64,000 nt of DNA from Marinilabiliaceae bacterium (GTDB lineage: Bacteria; Bacteroidota; Bacteroidia; Bacteroidales; Marinilabiliaceae). Shown here piece by piece: positions 27,112 through 36,579 of this stretch. The notes beneath the pieces are model-generated. The model had not been told where the DNA came from, made no database searches, and was given only the letters and a program-made list of their open reading frames with translations. The position numbers and the translations under genes were made by a program. Numbering within the stretch: the first letter of the stretch is position 1; each line of letters begins with the position of its first letter. The stretch is taken from the NCBI GenBank assembly GCA_016933045.1, contig JAFGBR010000081.1, forward strand, positions 39,074 through 103,073, read 5' to 3'.

Positions 27112-28311
27112 TTAATTAGCTTGTTCAAGCTCTTCAATTAATTTTTTCATCTCTTCATACTTCTTCATATTATTAAATCGATAATATAAATTTTTCAAGC
27201 TGTCATATACAGCCATCTTTTCATTGGGTTGAGCTTTGGTATCAGCATCAAGAATAGTACGAGCTTTTTCTAAATAGGGTAATGATTTCTCGAAAGATTT
27301 GTCAGCATCACTTTTTGCAGCATTAAACTTTTTTAAATCACTAATTTCGTTTGCTTTTTTATACTTTTCTACACCTTCATTAAAGTATATTACTCCAATA
27401 TTAAACAAAGCATCAAAGAAATTTTCATTTATTTCTAAACTTTTTAAATAGTCAGCTTCTGCTTTATCATATTTCTTACTTTTATCAAATAATACTCCTC
27501 GAGCTACATAAAAAGATGCATTTGTTGGATTTTTCTCAATAGCTTTATTCAAATAATCTAATGCTTCTGTGTCTTTATTTGACGTCATATAATAATTAAT
27601 CAACAAAGTTAAAATTCTGCTATCATCAGGATATTTTTCAAAACCGTTTTTTAAATTCTTTCCCATTTCAACAGAATCATTTGTAGTAATATACACCTGA
27701 TTCAACAATAATACGGCATCTCCACCACCATATTCTAAATCAATAGATCTTTTAAAATATTCCGAAGCTATATCATATTTTTTTCCATTATATGCAGCTA
27801 ATGCAGTATTATAAATAATTGCAGTATCAATAACCTCAGTTTCTGATAATACTTTCGTTTTATTTATTGTTAATACACTTTCAAATGATTCAATAGCCTT
27901 TGTATAATCTTCTTTATTAAAGCCATCAACACCAGCAGAGGTTAATTCATTTTTAAATAAACCTAAATCAATAAATAAATCATTCTTAAATTTACCTTTA
28001 CCTTTTCCCTTTTCATCTCCTTTTGCATCAAGCTCAATTGCTTTTAAATAATAATTTAATGCTTTTTTTAATCCATCAGGATCTTTTCCTTCTGCTGCAA
28101 GTTTTCTATAAATTTTACCTGCAACAATGTATGTAAAAGCCCAATTATTTGACTTTTCATGTCCTAAAGCATCTTCTATTGCTTTTTTTGCACCTTCTAA
28201 ATCATTCATCTCTTCGAGATTTGATTTAGCAAGATATACCTTACCCTTTTGAGCATATACAACCGACAGGTTTAATGCAACTATAATTAATAAAGTTATT
28301 AAATGTCTCAT
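27112..28311 (-). CDS. exported TPR-repeat protein
   Basis: A 399-residue protein with a signal peptide (1-20) followed by tetratricopeptide repeats through almost the whole length, for example KAIESFESVLTIN, IASEYFKRSIDLEYG, EALDYLNKAIEKNPTN and KAEADYLKSLEINENF. A Lys/Gly-rich insert (KGDEKGKGKGKFK) lies near residue 97-110. Such periplasmic TPR proteins act as scaffolds for protein complexes; no catalytic residues are expected. It follows gyrA by 38 bases on the same strand and may be read through from it. Function not recognised beyond the fold. Confidence 0.8.
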   Translation of the reverse strand: MRHLITLLIIVALNLSVVYAQKGKVYLAKSNLEEMNDLEGAKKAIEDALGHEKSNNWAFTYIVAGKIYRKLAAEGKDPDGLKKALNYYLKAIELDAKGDEKGKGKGKFKNDLFIDLGLFKNELTSAGVDGFNKEDYTKAIESFESVLTINKTKVLSETEVIDTAIIYNTALAAYNGKKYDIASEYFKRSIDLEYGGGDAVLLLNQVYITTNDSVEMGKNLKNGFEKYPDDSRILTLLINYYMTSNKDTEALDYLNKAIEKNPTNASFYVARGVLFDKSKKYDKAEADYLKSLEINENFFDALFNIGVIYFNEGVEKYKKANEISDLKKFNAAKSDADKSFEKSLPYLEKARTILDADTKAQPNEKMAVYDSLKNLYYRFNNMKKYEEMKKLIEELEQAN

Positions 28312-28349
28312 ATTACTAGTTTTGAATTAATTACGTTCAAATATAATAT

Positions 28350-30881
28350 TTAATCTAAATTATTTGATTCCTCTGCATCTAATTGTGTGTTTTCTTGATT
28401 ATCAACATCCACATTTAAATGGTTTTCTGCTTCAATAACAGCTTCTGATTTTACTTTTGTTACCGATGCTATTTCATCATGTTTTTTATCAAGATTTATT
28501 AACCTTACTCCTTGTGTTGCTCGACCCATTACCCTTAAATTTGCAACTTCAAGACGAATAGTAATTCCCGATTTATTAATTATCATCAAATCATTTTCAT
28601 CTGTAACATTCTTAATTGTAATCAGTGCTCCGGTTTTATCACTAATTCTCATTGTTTTAACACCTTTACCTCCCCTGTTGGTAATCCTATAATCATCTAA
28701 TGATGAACACTTACCATATCCTTTCTCCGACACAACAAGGATGTTATCTGTCATATCTTTTACACAAATCATGCCAACTACTTCATCCTTATCATTATCG
28801 AGTAACACTCCCCTAACTCCGGCAGCAGTTCTACCTATACTACGTACTTTCTTTTCAGGGAAACGAATTGCTCTTCCGCTACGGGTTGCCATTAATATCT
28901 CTGTATTTCCATTAGTCAATCGGGCTTCAAGTAATTCATCATTCTCTTTTATGGTTATTGCATTAACTCCATTTAATCGAGGTCGTGAATATGCTTCAAG
29001 GGTTGTTTTTTTAATAATCCCTTTTTTTGTTCCCATTACAATATAATGACTTGTTGTAAAATCTTTATCATTTAACATTTTAACCCTGATAAAGGCTTTT
29101 ACTTTATCATCAGGATCAATATTTAATAAATTTTGAATTGCTCTTCCTTTCGAACTTTTTGACCCTTCTGGTATTTCATATACTTTCATCCAAAAGCAAC
29201 GTCCCTTTTTTGTGAAGAAAAGCATTGTATTATGCATCGAAGCCGGATATATGTGTTCAATAAAATCCTCGTCGCGGGTTGTTGATCCTTTTGATCCTAC
29301 TCCACCCCTATTTTGTGTTTTAAACTCTGCCAATGGAGTTCTTTTTACATATCCCAAATGAGATATCGTTATTATCATCTCATCATCGGCATAAAAATCT
29401 TCAGGATTAAATTCTTCTGAACTGTAAACTATTTCAGTTTTTCTATCATCACCAAACTTCTCTTTTATCTCAAGCAATTCATCTTTAATAATTTGCATCC
29501 GCAGTGGCTCCTGATCTAATATATCCTTTAGGTGGGCTATTTCTTTTATCAACTCATCATATTCTGCTCTTAACTTATCTTGTTCCAGACCTGTTAACTG
29601 GCGTAGTCTCATATCTACAATTGCACGAGCCTGTATATCTGACAATTCAAAACGGTTCATCAAGGTTTCTCGAGCCTCGTCGGGTGTTTGAGCTGCCCTT
29701 ATAATCTTTATTACTTCATCAATATTATCACTGGCAATAATGAGACCTTCTAAAATATGTGCTCTTTTTTCAGCCTGTTCTAATTCATACTGTGTTCGTC
29801 TAATTACAACATCATGTCTATGCTCCACAAAACATTTTATCAAATCTTTCAGATTCAACATCCTGGGTCGACCATTGACTAATGCAATATTATTTACTCC
29901 GAATGAGGTTTGCAGTGCAGTATACTTATATAAATGATTTAAAACAACATTTGCTATTGCATCACGCTTCAAATCAATTACAATACGCATCCCTTCTCGG
30001 TCTGATTCATCATTTACATTAGAAATACCATCAATTTTTTTCTCATTAACCAAATCTGCAATTTTTATGATTAACTCTGCTTTGTTAACCATATATGGTA
30101 TTTCTGTAATAATAATTTTCTCACGTGAACCATCACTCTCAACCTCAGCTTTTGCACGTACTATAATACGTCCTCGCCCTGTTTCAAAAGCATCTTTAAC
30201 ACCTTGATAACCATATATTAATCCTCCTGTTGGAAAATCGGGAGCCTTAATAAAGTGCATAAGCTCAGGAATTGTTATCTCATTATTATTTATAAATGCA
30301 ATAATTGCGTTTATTGATTCACTTAAATTATGAGGTGGCATATTTGTAGCCATTCCAACTGCTATACCCGAAGCTCCATTAATTAAAAGATTTGGTATAC
30401 GCGTTGGTAATACAGTAGGTTCTTTCAATGAATCGTCAAAATTTAACTGAAAATCTACCGTATTTTTTTCAATATCAACCAATATTTCTTCGGCAATTCT
30501 ATTCAATCTTGCCTCTGTATACCTCATTGCCGCCGGACTATCTCCATCAACACTACCAAAGTTTCCCTGTCCATCAACTAAAGGATATCGCAAAGACCAA
30601 TCCTGAGCCATTCGAACCATTGCATAATACACTGAGGAATCTCCATGCGGATGGTATTTTCCTAATACTTCTCCAACAATCCTTGCTGATTTCTTGTAAG
30701 ATTTATTAAATGATAGTCCCAGTTCATTCATTCCAAATAATACACGTCTATGAACTGGTTTTAATCCATCACGTACATCAGGAAGAGCACGTGAAACAAT
30801 TACCGACATTGAATAATCAATGTAAGCCGATTTCATTTCTTCCTCAATGTTTATTTGTATAATTTTCTCTCCTTCAGCCAT
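28350..30881 (-). CDS. gyrA: DNA gyrase subunit A
   Basis: GyrA is the DNA-cleaving subunit of gyrase (A2B2), which introduces negative supercoils. The 843-residue protein has the winged-helix and tower region with catalytic Y121 in [10 protein letters not shown], and six C-terminal beta-propeller blades. A GyrA-box-like [10 protein letters not shown] near residue 530 supports gyrase over topoisomerase IV. In the quinolone region S82 equals E. coli S83, and Y86 stands where E. coli has D87, as is common in this phylum. The acidic Asn/Asp-rich tail is typical. Divergent from clpC. Confidence 0.96.
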   Translation of the reverse strand: MAEGEKIIQINIEEEMKSAYIDYSMSVIVSRALPDVRDGLKPVHRRVLFGMNELGLSFNKSYKKSARIVGEVLGKYHPHGDSSVYYAMVRMAQDWSLRYPLVDGQGNFGSVDGDSPAAMRYTEARLNRIAEEILVDIEKNTVDFQLNFDDSLKEPTVLPTRIPNLLINGASGIAVGMATNMPPHNLSESINAIIAFINNNEITIPELMHFIKAPDFPTGGLIYGYQGVKDAFETGRGRIIVRAKAEVESDGSREKIIITEIPYMVNKAELIIKIADLVNEKKIDGISNVNDESDREGMRIVIDLKRDAIANVVLNHLYKYTALQTSFGVNNIALVNGRPRMLNLKDLIKCFVEHRHDVVIRRTQYELEQAEKRAHILEGLIIASDNIDEVIKIIRAAQTPDEARETLMNRFELSDIQARAIVDMRLRQLTGLEQDKLRAEYDELIKEIAHLKDILDQEPLRMQIIKDELLEIKEKFGDDRKTEIVYSSEEFNPEDFYADDEMIITISHLGYVKRTPLAEFKTQNRGGVGSKGSTTRDEDFIEHIYPASMHNTMLFFTKKGRCFWMKVYEIPEGSKSSKGRAIQNLLNIDPDDKVKAFIRVKMLNDKDFTTSHYIVMGTKKGIIKKTTLEAYSRPRLNGVNAITIKENDELLEARLTNGNTEILMATRSGRAIRFPEKKVRSIGRTAAGVRGVLLDNDKDEVVGMICVKDMTDNILVVSEKGYGKCSSLDDYRITNRGGKGVKTMRISDKTGALITIKNVTDENDLMIINKSGITIRLEVANLRVMGRATQGVRLINLDKKHDEIASVTKVKSEAVIEAENHLNVDVDNQENTQLDAEESNNLD

Positions 30882-30914
30882 TTATTACTTAATTTGAAAA
30901 ATTTGTGATAAAAT

Positions 30915-30942
30915 AAAAATAGGCTTTTTCAAGCCTATTTTT
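30915..30942. other. hairpin in the gyrA/clpC divergent gap
   Basis: A 12-bp stem centred on AAATAGGCTT/AAGCCTATTT (arms 30915-30926, 30931-30942) with loop TTTC, flanked by A and T runs. It lies 34 bases upstream of gyrA and well upstream of clpC, so it could be an attenuator or leader structure in the gyrA mRNA rather than an ordinary terminator. Confidence 0.55.
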
Positions 30943-31040
30943 TAGACCCCCTAATTTAGTCAATTATAACCGAAAGATGAAATGATTCAATTCACAATTT
31001 ATTAACAGGTTATTGCCAACAAATAATTAGGAAAATATAG

Positions 31041-31048
31041 TATTTTTG
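31041..31048 (+). promoter_or_regulatory. candidate -7 box of clpC
   Basis: TATTTTTG matches TAnnTTTG 66 bases upstream of the clpC ATG; no -33 element at consensus spacing is seen. Confidence 0.35.
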
Positions 31049-31113
31049 ACCTTATTTATATTAAAAAATAAAAGGAACATTTTATTTTTACAATTGTTAA
31101 ATAAATGTAAAGT

Positions 31114-33645
31114 ATGGATTTGAACTTTTCACCACGTATACGTGATGTTCTAAGTTTTAGTAAAGAAGAGGCTGAACGGTTAGGTAACCGTTTTATTTCT
31201 CCCGAACATTTAATGTTAGGCATTTTAAGAGAAGGAGAAGGTACTGCTATTGATATTTTAGAAAAATTACATGTTGACTTGATTAAAATAAGGCATAATA
31301 TTGAATTAAAACTAAAAGAAGAAAATCCATTTCATTCCGATTCTATTCCATTATTAAAATCGGCAGAAAGAATTTTAAAGCTAGTTCAATTAGAAGCTAA
31401 ATCATTTAAAAGTCAGCAAGTTAATACAGGTCATTTATTATTGGCTTTAGCCAGGGATAAGAGTACATTTTTATGGGAACTTATGGAAAAAGAAAATATT
31501 GAATACGAAAAAATCAGATCGCTTATGGAAAAACAACTTCCACTAGCAAAATCAGACTTCCCCGAAGACGATGATGCTGATAGCCCTTTTTCTTCATCAG
31601 GACAAGAATCGCAGGGAAAACCTTCTGGTAAAGGAGGATCTGAAACTCCTGTTTTAGATAATTTTGGCATTGATATTACCAAAGCCGCTGAAGAAGGACG
31701 CTTGGATCCAATTGTAGGAAGGGAACGAGAGATAGAACGATTAGCGCAAATTTTGAGCCGTAGAAAAAAGAACAATCCTATTTTAATTGGCGAACCCGGT
31801 GTTGGTAAATCTGCTATTGCCGAAGGCTTAGCGTTACGAATAATTCAGAAAAAAGTATCAAGGGTATTATTCGACAAACGGGTTGTTACACTTGACTTAG
31901 CTTCAATTGTGGCCGGCACTAAGTATCGCGGTCAGTTCGAAGAAAGAATAAAAGCAATATTAAACGAGTTAAGTCGCAATACAAATGTAATATTGTTTAT
32001 CGATGAAATTCATACAATTGTTGGAGCAGGTGGAGCTACCGGATCACTTGATGCAGCAAATATGCTCAAACCAGCTTTAGCTCGTGGTGAAATTCAATGT
32101 ATTGGAGCCACTACTTTAGACGAGTATCGACAGCATATTGAAAAAGACGGAGCTTTAGAACGACGATTTCAAAAAGTTATGATAGAACCTACTTCTGCTG
32201 CTGAAACAATTGAAATATTACATAATATTAAAGAAAAATATGAAGACCATCATAACGTTTTTTATACCGAAAAAGCAATAGAATCGTGTGTTAAACTTAC
32301 AGAACGTTACATAAGCGATCGGCATTTACCCGATAAGGCTATTGATGCTTTAGATGAAGCAGGTTCTAGGGTTCATATTTCAAATATTGTTGTACCTGAA
32401 ACAATACTTTCTCTCGAAAAAGAAATTGAAGAGATAAAAGATAATAAAATTAAAGCTGTAAAAGCTCAAAATTTTGAATTAGCAGCCAGTTATCGCGATA
32501 AAGAAAAGTCACTTATTGAAAATTTAGATCAGGCAAAAGCAAAATGGGAAGAGGAACTAATGCAACACAGAGAAACTGTTGACGACGAAAAAGTTGCTGA
32601 AGTAGTTGCTATGATGACTGGAATTCCGGTTCAACGTGTTGCTCAGGCCGAAGGAACACGTCTATTAAAAATGGGCGAAGAATTAAAAGGTTCCGTAATT
32701 GGACAGCATGATGCCATTGTTAAAATTGTTAAAGCAATACAACGAAACAGAGCCGGCCTTAAAGACCCCAACAGACCAATTGGATCTTTTATTTTCCTTG
32801 GCCCTACTGGAGTTGGAAAAACACACTTGGCTAAAGTATTAGCTCAATATTTATTCGATACTCAAGACGCACTTATTCGAATTGATATGAGTGAATACAT
32901 GGAAAAATTCTCAGTATCCCGATTAGTTGGTGCACCTCCAGGATATGTTGGATATGAAGAAGGTGGACAGTTAACAGAAAAAGTAAGACGAAAACCATAT
33001 TCCGTTGTTTTACTTGATGAGATTGAAAAAGCTCATCCGGATGTATTTAACATTTTATTACAGGTTTTAGATGAAGGACGATTGACCGACAGCTTAGGTC
33101 GTAAAGTAGACTTTAAAAACACCATTATTATTATGACATCCAATATTGGCTCTCGTGAATTAAAAGATTTTGGACGAGGTGTTGGCTTTGCCATTTCAAA
33201 CCGCGAAAGTGACAATGAACATGCGCGACACGTTATTGAAAAAGCTCTGAAAAAAGCCTTCGCACCTGAATTCCTGAACCGCATCGATGATGTTATAGTT
33301 TTCAACACATTAGAAAAAGATGATATTCACAAAATTATCGATATTGAATTAAAGGGTCTTTATGCTAGGATTAATGCAATGGGATATTTATTAGAAATAT
33401 CTGACGATGCAAAAGATTTTATTGCATCAAAAGGATATGACAGTCAATTTGGTGCCCGACCTTTAAAACGAGCTATTCAAAAATATCTCGAAGATGAAAT
33501 GGCTGAAGTAATAATTGAGGCAAGTGTATCTGAGGGAGATGTTATTAGAGTAGATTTCGACAAAGAAAAAGAACAAATATTAACAAGTATAAAAGTAATA
33601 CAAAAAGAGTCTAAGAAAGAATTACCTAATAATAAAAAAGAATAA
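31114..33645 (+). CDS. clpC: ClpC-type AAA+ unfoldase of Clp protease
   Basis: An 843-residue Hsp100 ATPase that unfolds proteins for ClpP. Order: two-repeat Clp-N domain (about 1-145), acidic Ser-rich linker (148-180), first AAA+ domain with GEPGVGKS (K232) and LFIDEIHT, a UVR-containing short middle domain (about 425-475), and second AAA+ domain with GPTGVGKT (near 563-571) and VVLLDEIEKAHP, then a D2-small domain. The short middle domain indicates ClpC rather than ClpB. The frame ends in consecutive TAA stops. Confidence 0.94.
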   Translation: MDLNFSPRIRDVLSFSKEEAERLGNRFISPEHLMLGILREGEGTAIDILEKLHVDLIKIRHNIELKLKEENPFHSDSIPLLKSAERILKLVQLEAKSFKSQQVNTGHLLLALARDKSTFLWELMEKENIEYEKIRSLMEKQLPLAKSDFPEDDDADSPFSSSGQESQGKPSGKGGSETPVLDNFGIDITKAAEEGRLDPIVGREREIERLAQILSRRKKNNPILIGEPGVGKSAIAEGLALRIIQKKVSRVLFDKRVVTLDLASIVAGTKYRGQFEERIKAILNELSRNTNVILFIDEIHTIVGAGGATGSLDAANMLKPALARGEIQCIGATTLDEYRQHIEKDGALERRFQKVMIEPTSAAETIEILHNIKEKYEDHHNVFYTEKAIESCVKLTERYISDRHLPDKAIDALDEAGSRVHISNIVVPETILSLEKEIEEIKDNKIKAVKAQNFELAASYRDKEKSLIENLDQAKAKWEEELMQHRETVDDEKVAEVVAMMTGIPVQRVAQAEGTRLLKMGEELKGSVIGQHDAIVKIVKAIQRNRAGLKDPNRPIGSFIFLGPTGVGKTHLAKVLAQYLFDTQDALIRIDMSEYMEKFSVSRLVGAPPGYVGYEEGGQLTEKVRRKPYSVVLLDEIEKAHPDVFNILLQVLDEGRLTDSLGRKVDFKNTIIIMTSNIGSRELKDFGRGVGFAISNRESDNEHARHVIEKALKKAFAPEFLNRIDDVIVFNTLEKDDIHKIIDIELKGLYARINAMGYLLEISDDAKDFIASKGYDSQFGARPLKRAIQKYLEDEMAEVIIEASVSEGDVIRVDFDKEKEQILTSIKVIQKESKKELPNNKKE

Positions 33646-33660
33646 TAATAATTGCATAAA

Positions 33661-33702
33661 ACAAAAGAGGGTGTAGCAGACTTATGCAACACCCTCTTTT
33701 GT
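33661..33702. terminator. bidirectional terminator after clpC
   Basis: Stem ACAAAAGAGGGTGT/ACACCCTCTTTTGT (33661-33674, 33689-33702) with an inner GCA/TGC pairing, between convergent clpC and the M48 gene. Confidence 0.85.
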
Positions 33703-33750
33703 TTTATATGATATCTGATAATTAAAACCTCAATTTCTAATACATCCTCT

Positions 33751-34560
33751 TTATTTTTTATAATACTTCATTGCTTCAGGAATATAAGCTTTCAGATTCC
33801 TTATGCGTGTATTATCAGATGGATGAGTACTCAAAAACTCAGGTGGCTTTTGACCTCCGCTTTGCGACATTCGCTGCCAAAATTCAACAGCAGCATTAGG
33901 GTTATAACCTGCCATAGCCATAAATATTAACCCCATCTTATCAGCCTCTGTTTCATGCGATCTTGAATATGGTAACATCAACCCAACCTCACTACCAACT
34001 CCATAAGCCGCCATGAAAATTTGTTGTGTTTCCTGAGGCTTTTCACTTAACGCAGTAGCTAATGCCACACCTCCTAATTGAATCCCAACTTGTTGACTCA
34101 TTCGCTCATTTCCATGACGTGCTACAGCATGTGCAATTTCATGCCCCATTACAACGGCTAAGCCTTCTTCACTTTTTGTATATGGCAATAAGCCACTATA
34201 AACAACAACTTTACCTCCTGGCATACACCAAGCATTTGGAGTTTCATCCTCAACAACTAAATTAAATTCCCATTGAAATCCTTCAATTCTGCTTTGCAAA
34301 TTATTCTGTTTAAGAAATTCCTCAACAGCTATAGCAATTTTATTACCTACCCTTTTTACCATGGCTGTTTGCTCTTTATTATCAGAAAGGGTACTTTGTT
34401 TCAGAAAATCATCGTATTGGGTTAAACTCATCCCAATCATTTCCGATTCGGGATATAAATTTAATTGTGTTCGCCCTGTAAGAGGTACTGTTGAGCACGA
34501 ATAAATTATCGAACTCACTAACAGTATAAATAATGTAATTTTTAAATAAACTTTTTTCAT
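33751..34560 (-). CDS. M48-family metalloprotease lipoprotein
   Basis: A 269-residue zinc metallopeptidase. A lipoprotein signal ends at Cys22 (IIYSCSTVPLTGR), and the protease core has HEIAH (H140, H144) and the third ligand in SHETEADKMG. The TGRTQLNLYPESEM start and the single HExxH domain without TPRs resemble the LoiP/YggG type of periplasmic housekeeping proteases. It probably degrades misfolded envelope proteins. Single-gene unit; upstream is a 577-base gap. Confidence 0.9.
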   Translation of the reverse strand: MKKVYLKITLFILLVSSIIYSCSTVPLTGRTQLNLYPESEMIGMSLTQYDDFLKQSTLSDNKEQTAMVKRVGNKIAIAVEEFLKQNNLQSRIEGFQWEFNLVVEDETPNAWCMPGGKVVVYSGLLPYTKSEEGLAVVMGHEIAHAVARHGNERMSQQVGIQLGGVALATALSEKPQETQQIFMAAYGVGSEVGLMLPYSRSHETEADKMGLIFMAMAGYNPNAAVEFWQRMSQSGGQKPPEFLSTHPSDNTRIRNLKAYIPEAMKYYKK

Positions 34561-34814
34561 TCGAAAATAATTAGATTAATAAGGTTGGATGTAATTCGCA
34601 TGATAAATTATGTTCCATATTAATAATAAACGAATCATGCTCGTTTAATCATTTATTTAATATTAAAAATATAAACAATTCTTTTCATTTTTTGATTAAA
34701 AAATTAACCTTTCACAAAAAAGTGTGTTTTACACCCCAAAAGGGTTAGTAAAAACAATACTTTTTATTAATAAAAACAGATCATATTGGTTAATTATCTT
34801 TCATCATCATATCA

Positions 34815-35103
34815 TAAATTTGATTTAAACAATTAAAACTTTTTATTACTAAAAAACAGATAAAATATTTAAACTATGAAAAAAAGTTGGCATCAAATTT
34901 CAGATTATAAAAACTTTATTATTATAAATGTTACATCCCTTTCTAAAACATTTCCCAGTACTTAATCTGTAAATATTGAGCCAATACAGTTAGTCATTCA
35001 CACACTCCGGACATATACACTTTTAGTTTATGAATACACACAAACTCATCTCTTCTATCAATACCGCAACCTTAAAATGGTAAACCAGACTAACTGTTAT
35101 AAA
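34815..35103 (+). other. candidate orphan transcript with structured RNA
   Basis: The gap 34561-35137 has no clear gene but shows signs of a plus-strand transcript: TAAATTTG (34815-34822) fits the -7 box, ACAGTTAGTC (34986-34995) pairs perfectly with GACTAACTGT (35088-35097), and a strong terminator follows at 35104. Two very small frames lie inside (29 codons at 34876-34965, 17 codons at 35030-35083). Could be a small RNA or a leader-like transcript; unproven. Confidence 0.35.
34876..34965 (+). CDS. possible 29-residue small protein
   Basis: A small frame beginning MKKSWHQISDYKNF and ending KTFPST, 54 bases after a candidate -7 box. No family is recognised and no convincing ribosome binding site is seen. 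Listed because it sits in an otherwise unexplained transcription unit; it may be chance in AT-rich DNA. Confidence 0.2.
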   Translation: MKKSWHQISDYKNFIIINVTSLSKTFPST

Positions 35104-35133
35104 GAAAAGCTTGAAAAACGTTTCAAGCTTTTC
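35104..35133. terminator. strong terminator next to Nudix gene
   Basis: Perfect 13-bp stem GAAAAGCTTGAAA/TTTCAAGCTTTTC with loop AACG, followed on the plus strand by TTCTTT. It ends the Nudix mRNA (stop at 35138) and any plus-strand transcript from the left. Confidence 0.85.
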
Positions 35134-35137
35134 TTCT

Positions 35138-35665
35138 TTAATAAACTTTCTTTGCAAAATAATATCTAATAATTAAAGCTATTGATTCTGAACTAATCTT
35201 TGTCCAGTTAATTAAATCCGGATCAACAAAAACATAACCTGTAATATCATCGTTTGCTAAAACTGTATCAAAACTTTTCACTTCAACTATAAAACCCAAA
35301 TCTGTTGTATAAACTGAGAAATTTGAGAAAATATATTCATTAGGAAATGAAACAAGATATTGACATGATACCACATCAAGATTTAACTCTTCTTTAATTT
35401 CCCTTTTTATAGCATCCTCAGCTGACTCCATTGGATCTACAAATCCTCCGGGCAAATCAAAAAAACCTTGTTTTGGCTCAAAAGCACGTATTGTAAGTAA
35501 GATTTGTCCTAAATCATTAACAATAATTGCAGCTACAGCTGCCGATGAATTTATATAAAAAATAAAACCACATCCATCACACCTAAATTGACGATCACCA
35601 TCAAAAATAAAATCATTATTCCCACATTTTGGGCAATACTTAATAACATCTCCCGGTTTTGTCAT
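35138..35665 (-). CDS. Nudix hydrolase with zinc ribbon
   Basis: A 175-residue protein with an N-terminal zinc ribbon (C11, C14, C29, C32: YCPKCG and FRCDGCG) and a Nudix domain. The Nudix box is complete: GGFVDPMESAEDA then IKREIKEELNL near residues 85-107. This arrangement resembles NADH pyrophosphatase-like NudC relatives and similar nucleotide-diphosphate hydrolases, but the protein is shorter than NudC and lacks its N-terminal domain. Start set at 35665 because the open frame upstream is Phe-rich non-protein-like sequence. Confidence 0.88.
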   Translation of the reverse strand: MTKPGDVIKYCPKCGNNDFIFDGDRQFRCDGCGFIFYINSSAAVAAIIVNDLGQILLTIRAFEPKQGFFDLPGGFVDPMESAEDAIKREIKEELNLDVVSCQYLVSFPNEYIFSNFSVYTTDLGFIVEVKSFDTVLANDDITGYVFVDPDLINWTKISSESIALIIRYYFAKKVY

Positions 35666-35809
35666 AAAAATGATATTAAAAAAAAACCGAAAAAAAAATG
35701 GAGAACTAAAATTTATGCATATCCATAATTTTTCGGGATTTTTTTTCATTTTATCAATAAAAGAGCCTCAATTTAATGGCTCTTATTTGAATCAATGCAA
35801 TAACATTAA

Positions 35810-36178
35810 CTAATCCTCATCATCATCATCCTCATCATCATAAGGCTCATCATAACTGTCATTCTCCTCTTCTTCATCACTACTAAAATCATCATCAAAA
35901 TCCTTACCTAAATCGGGTTTTTTACTGCTTTTAACAATTACTTCACTATCAAAATCATCATCATCCTCGATTTCAGCAGCATTGCCAGCAGGAAATTTCA
36001 CCAAATAATATCGATCTTCGGTTTCAAATGGTAATGCTCTAATTAAAGCCCCATCTTTACCTGTTATGGTGATCAATTCATCATTAAAACCATAAGGATA
36101 AGCTTCTTTAATCCTTTTTTGCAAAGAAGCATCCAATTTCTCATAATCTTTAATTACCCGTAATTTGTTTTGACTCAT
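35810..36178 (-). CDS. conserved small acidic-tailed protein, function unknown
   Basis: A 122-residue protein. Residues 1-65 form a small conserved-looking domain (KLRVIKDYEKLDASLQKRIK, DGALIRALPFETEDRYYLVKF). The rest is a highly acidic low-complexity tail of Asp and Glu. I recall similar proteins as uncharacterised and widespread in Bacteroidota, sometimes mislabelled; no function can be given. The tail suggests binding to a basic partner such as a ribosomal or DNA-binding protein. Single gene. Confidence 0.72.
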   Translation of the reverse strand: MSQNKLRVIKDYEKLDASLQKRIKEAYPYGFNDELITITGKDGALIRALPFETEDRYYLVKFPAGNAAEIEDDDDFDSEVIVKSSKKPDLGKDFDDDFSSDEEEENDSYDEPYDDEDDDDED

Positions 36179-36579
36179 AAAATCAAAATTAAAAAATGTT
36201 GCAATTTTGGTTAACTCTCCTCTTTTATCCTTTTTATTATTTGAAATTAAAAAGGTTTCAAATATATATTGAAAGTTTAAAAAATATTACATACACAACA
36301 ATTTTACATCAAAAAATTTCGCATTCTTTTTATTATCAACAACAAAAAATTTATTACAAATTCAAACTATAACAAATTCATATCTTTTTTTGATATGTAT
36401 TTAAAAAAATAACCCCTTTTTAAAAATATAATTTTAAAAAAAAAGCACATTTTACCAAAAAGAACAAGGTTAAATGATTAATATAATTTTACTAATAAAC
36501 ATTTACTTTTTTTTACTGTTTGTTGAATATTTTTTACTACAAAACATTAAATGCTGTATTTTTAAAAAAAATATTTGAC
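36179..36579. other. AT-rich intergenic region, no gene seen
   Basis: About 400 very AT-rich bases between divergent genes. Apart from an 8-bp inverted repeat ATTTGAAA/TTTCAAAT (36239-36263) I see no feature. An in-frame TTG at 36520 extends the following kinase frame but is not a likely start. Confidence 0.6.

Noticed and set aside
28350..30881. Quinolone resistance mutation in gyrA (Y86 where E. coli has D87)
   Set aside because: This position is an aromatic residue in many Bacteroidota wild types, and S82 (the E. coli S83 site) is unchanged.
31114..33645. ClpB disaggregase
   Set aside because: The middle domain is short, with a UVR motif, which fits ClpC.
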